Source: an uncultured Saprospiraceae bacterium (GTDB lineage: Bacteria > Bacteroidota > Bacteroidia > Chitinophagales > Saprospiraceae). From it: a stretch of DNA of 39,931 nt. The number at the start of each line of letters is the position of its first letter. The stretch's first letter is position 1. Positions 39,585 through 39,931 of this stretch are shown here, one piece after another. Under the pieces are notes generated by a model, which was given only the letters and a program-made list of their open reading frames with translations, made no database searches and was not told the origin of the DNA. The stretch is taken from positions 1-39,931 of the forward strand of contig CALGLS010000144.1 in NCBI GenBank assembly GCA_937959375.1, in the 5' to 3' direction. The position numbers were made by a program, and so were the translations under genes.

Positions 39585-39931
39585 ATGAAAAAATTAATTG
39601 GATTTATAACAGCCGGAGCGATGGGAGGGCTAATTGCACTAGCAGGTGTATTTTACATGATGCCTCAAACGCAGCCAGCAGCTCCTCAAACGACTTTCGC
39701 TCAAAACGTCAACAACAGGGTAAACATCAAGAAAGGAACGGTGGCTGCTCCCCTTGACTTTAAAGCTGCCGCTAAAAAAGCGATGCCTGTAGTCGTGCAT
39801 ATTTCAGCCACAGAAAGTTCTGCTGCTGCAAAAAAAAGAAGACAGGGTCGAAATAATGATCCTTTCGGTCAATTCTTTGGTGGTGACTCTTTTGGTCCAA
39901 GAGGCGGATCTGGCTCTGGAGTTATTTTTTC
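39585..39931 (+). CDS. Do/HtrA family serine protease, N-terminal fragment cut by window end
   Basis: 'MKKLIGFITAGAMGGLIALAGVFYM...LDFKAAAKKAMPVVVHISATES...NDPFGQFFGG...RGGSGSGVIF'; runs off the window. Confidence 0.88.
   Translation, partial: MKKLIGFITAGAMGGLIALAGVFYMMPQTQPAAPQTTFAQNVNNRVNIKKGTVAAPLDFKAAAKKAMPVVVHISATESSAAAKKRRQGRNNDPFGQFFGGDSFGPRGGSGSGVIF

Noticed and set aside
1-39931. CRISPR array, prophage, integron, tRNA or rRNA genes
   Set aside because: No regularly spaced direct repeats, phage structural genes, integrase or cloverleaf-like sequence was recognised by eye.

Overview
A 39.9 kb chromosomal segment from a Bacteroidota bacterium; a Saprospiraceae/Lewinella-like origin is an inference from gene content, a predicted T9SS-type C-terminus, and TAnnTTTG promoter-like motifs. 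About 30 mostly housekeeping genes can be read: MscS channel, adenine deaminase, OmpA/PD40 protein, DapD, two M1 metallopeptidases, Fic, DUF4175-like coiled-coil protein, RsbW-like ATPase, YbeY, the thrABC operon, heme A synthase, SRAP, Dtd, MazG-like, a PGRP amidase, PrsW, a DUF3524 glycosyltransferase, an orphan ABC permease, SpoIIE phosphatase, TM2/SHOCT/TPR paralogs, a CBS protein, a BamA-like protein, NAD kinase and a truncated HtrA. I see no CRISPR, rRNA, tRNA or clear prophage. The most interesting signal is non-coding. A dense cluster of DnaA-box-like 9-mers with an AT-rich tract lies in the 785 bp divergent gap at 25092-25876, with further boxes around ctaA. About 5 kb upstream are two near-consensus parS (ParB-binding) palindromes, one inside thrC and one in the leader of an M1 peptidase. 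Together they suggest the window carries the chromosome's oriC/centromere region, away from dnaA and parAB. A second notable signal is a dispersed intergenic repeat family built from 7-bp GTCCGAA/GTCGGAA units around a shared core, with three copies here. All counts were made by eye; no searches or skew calculations were run.
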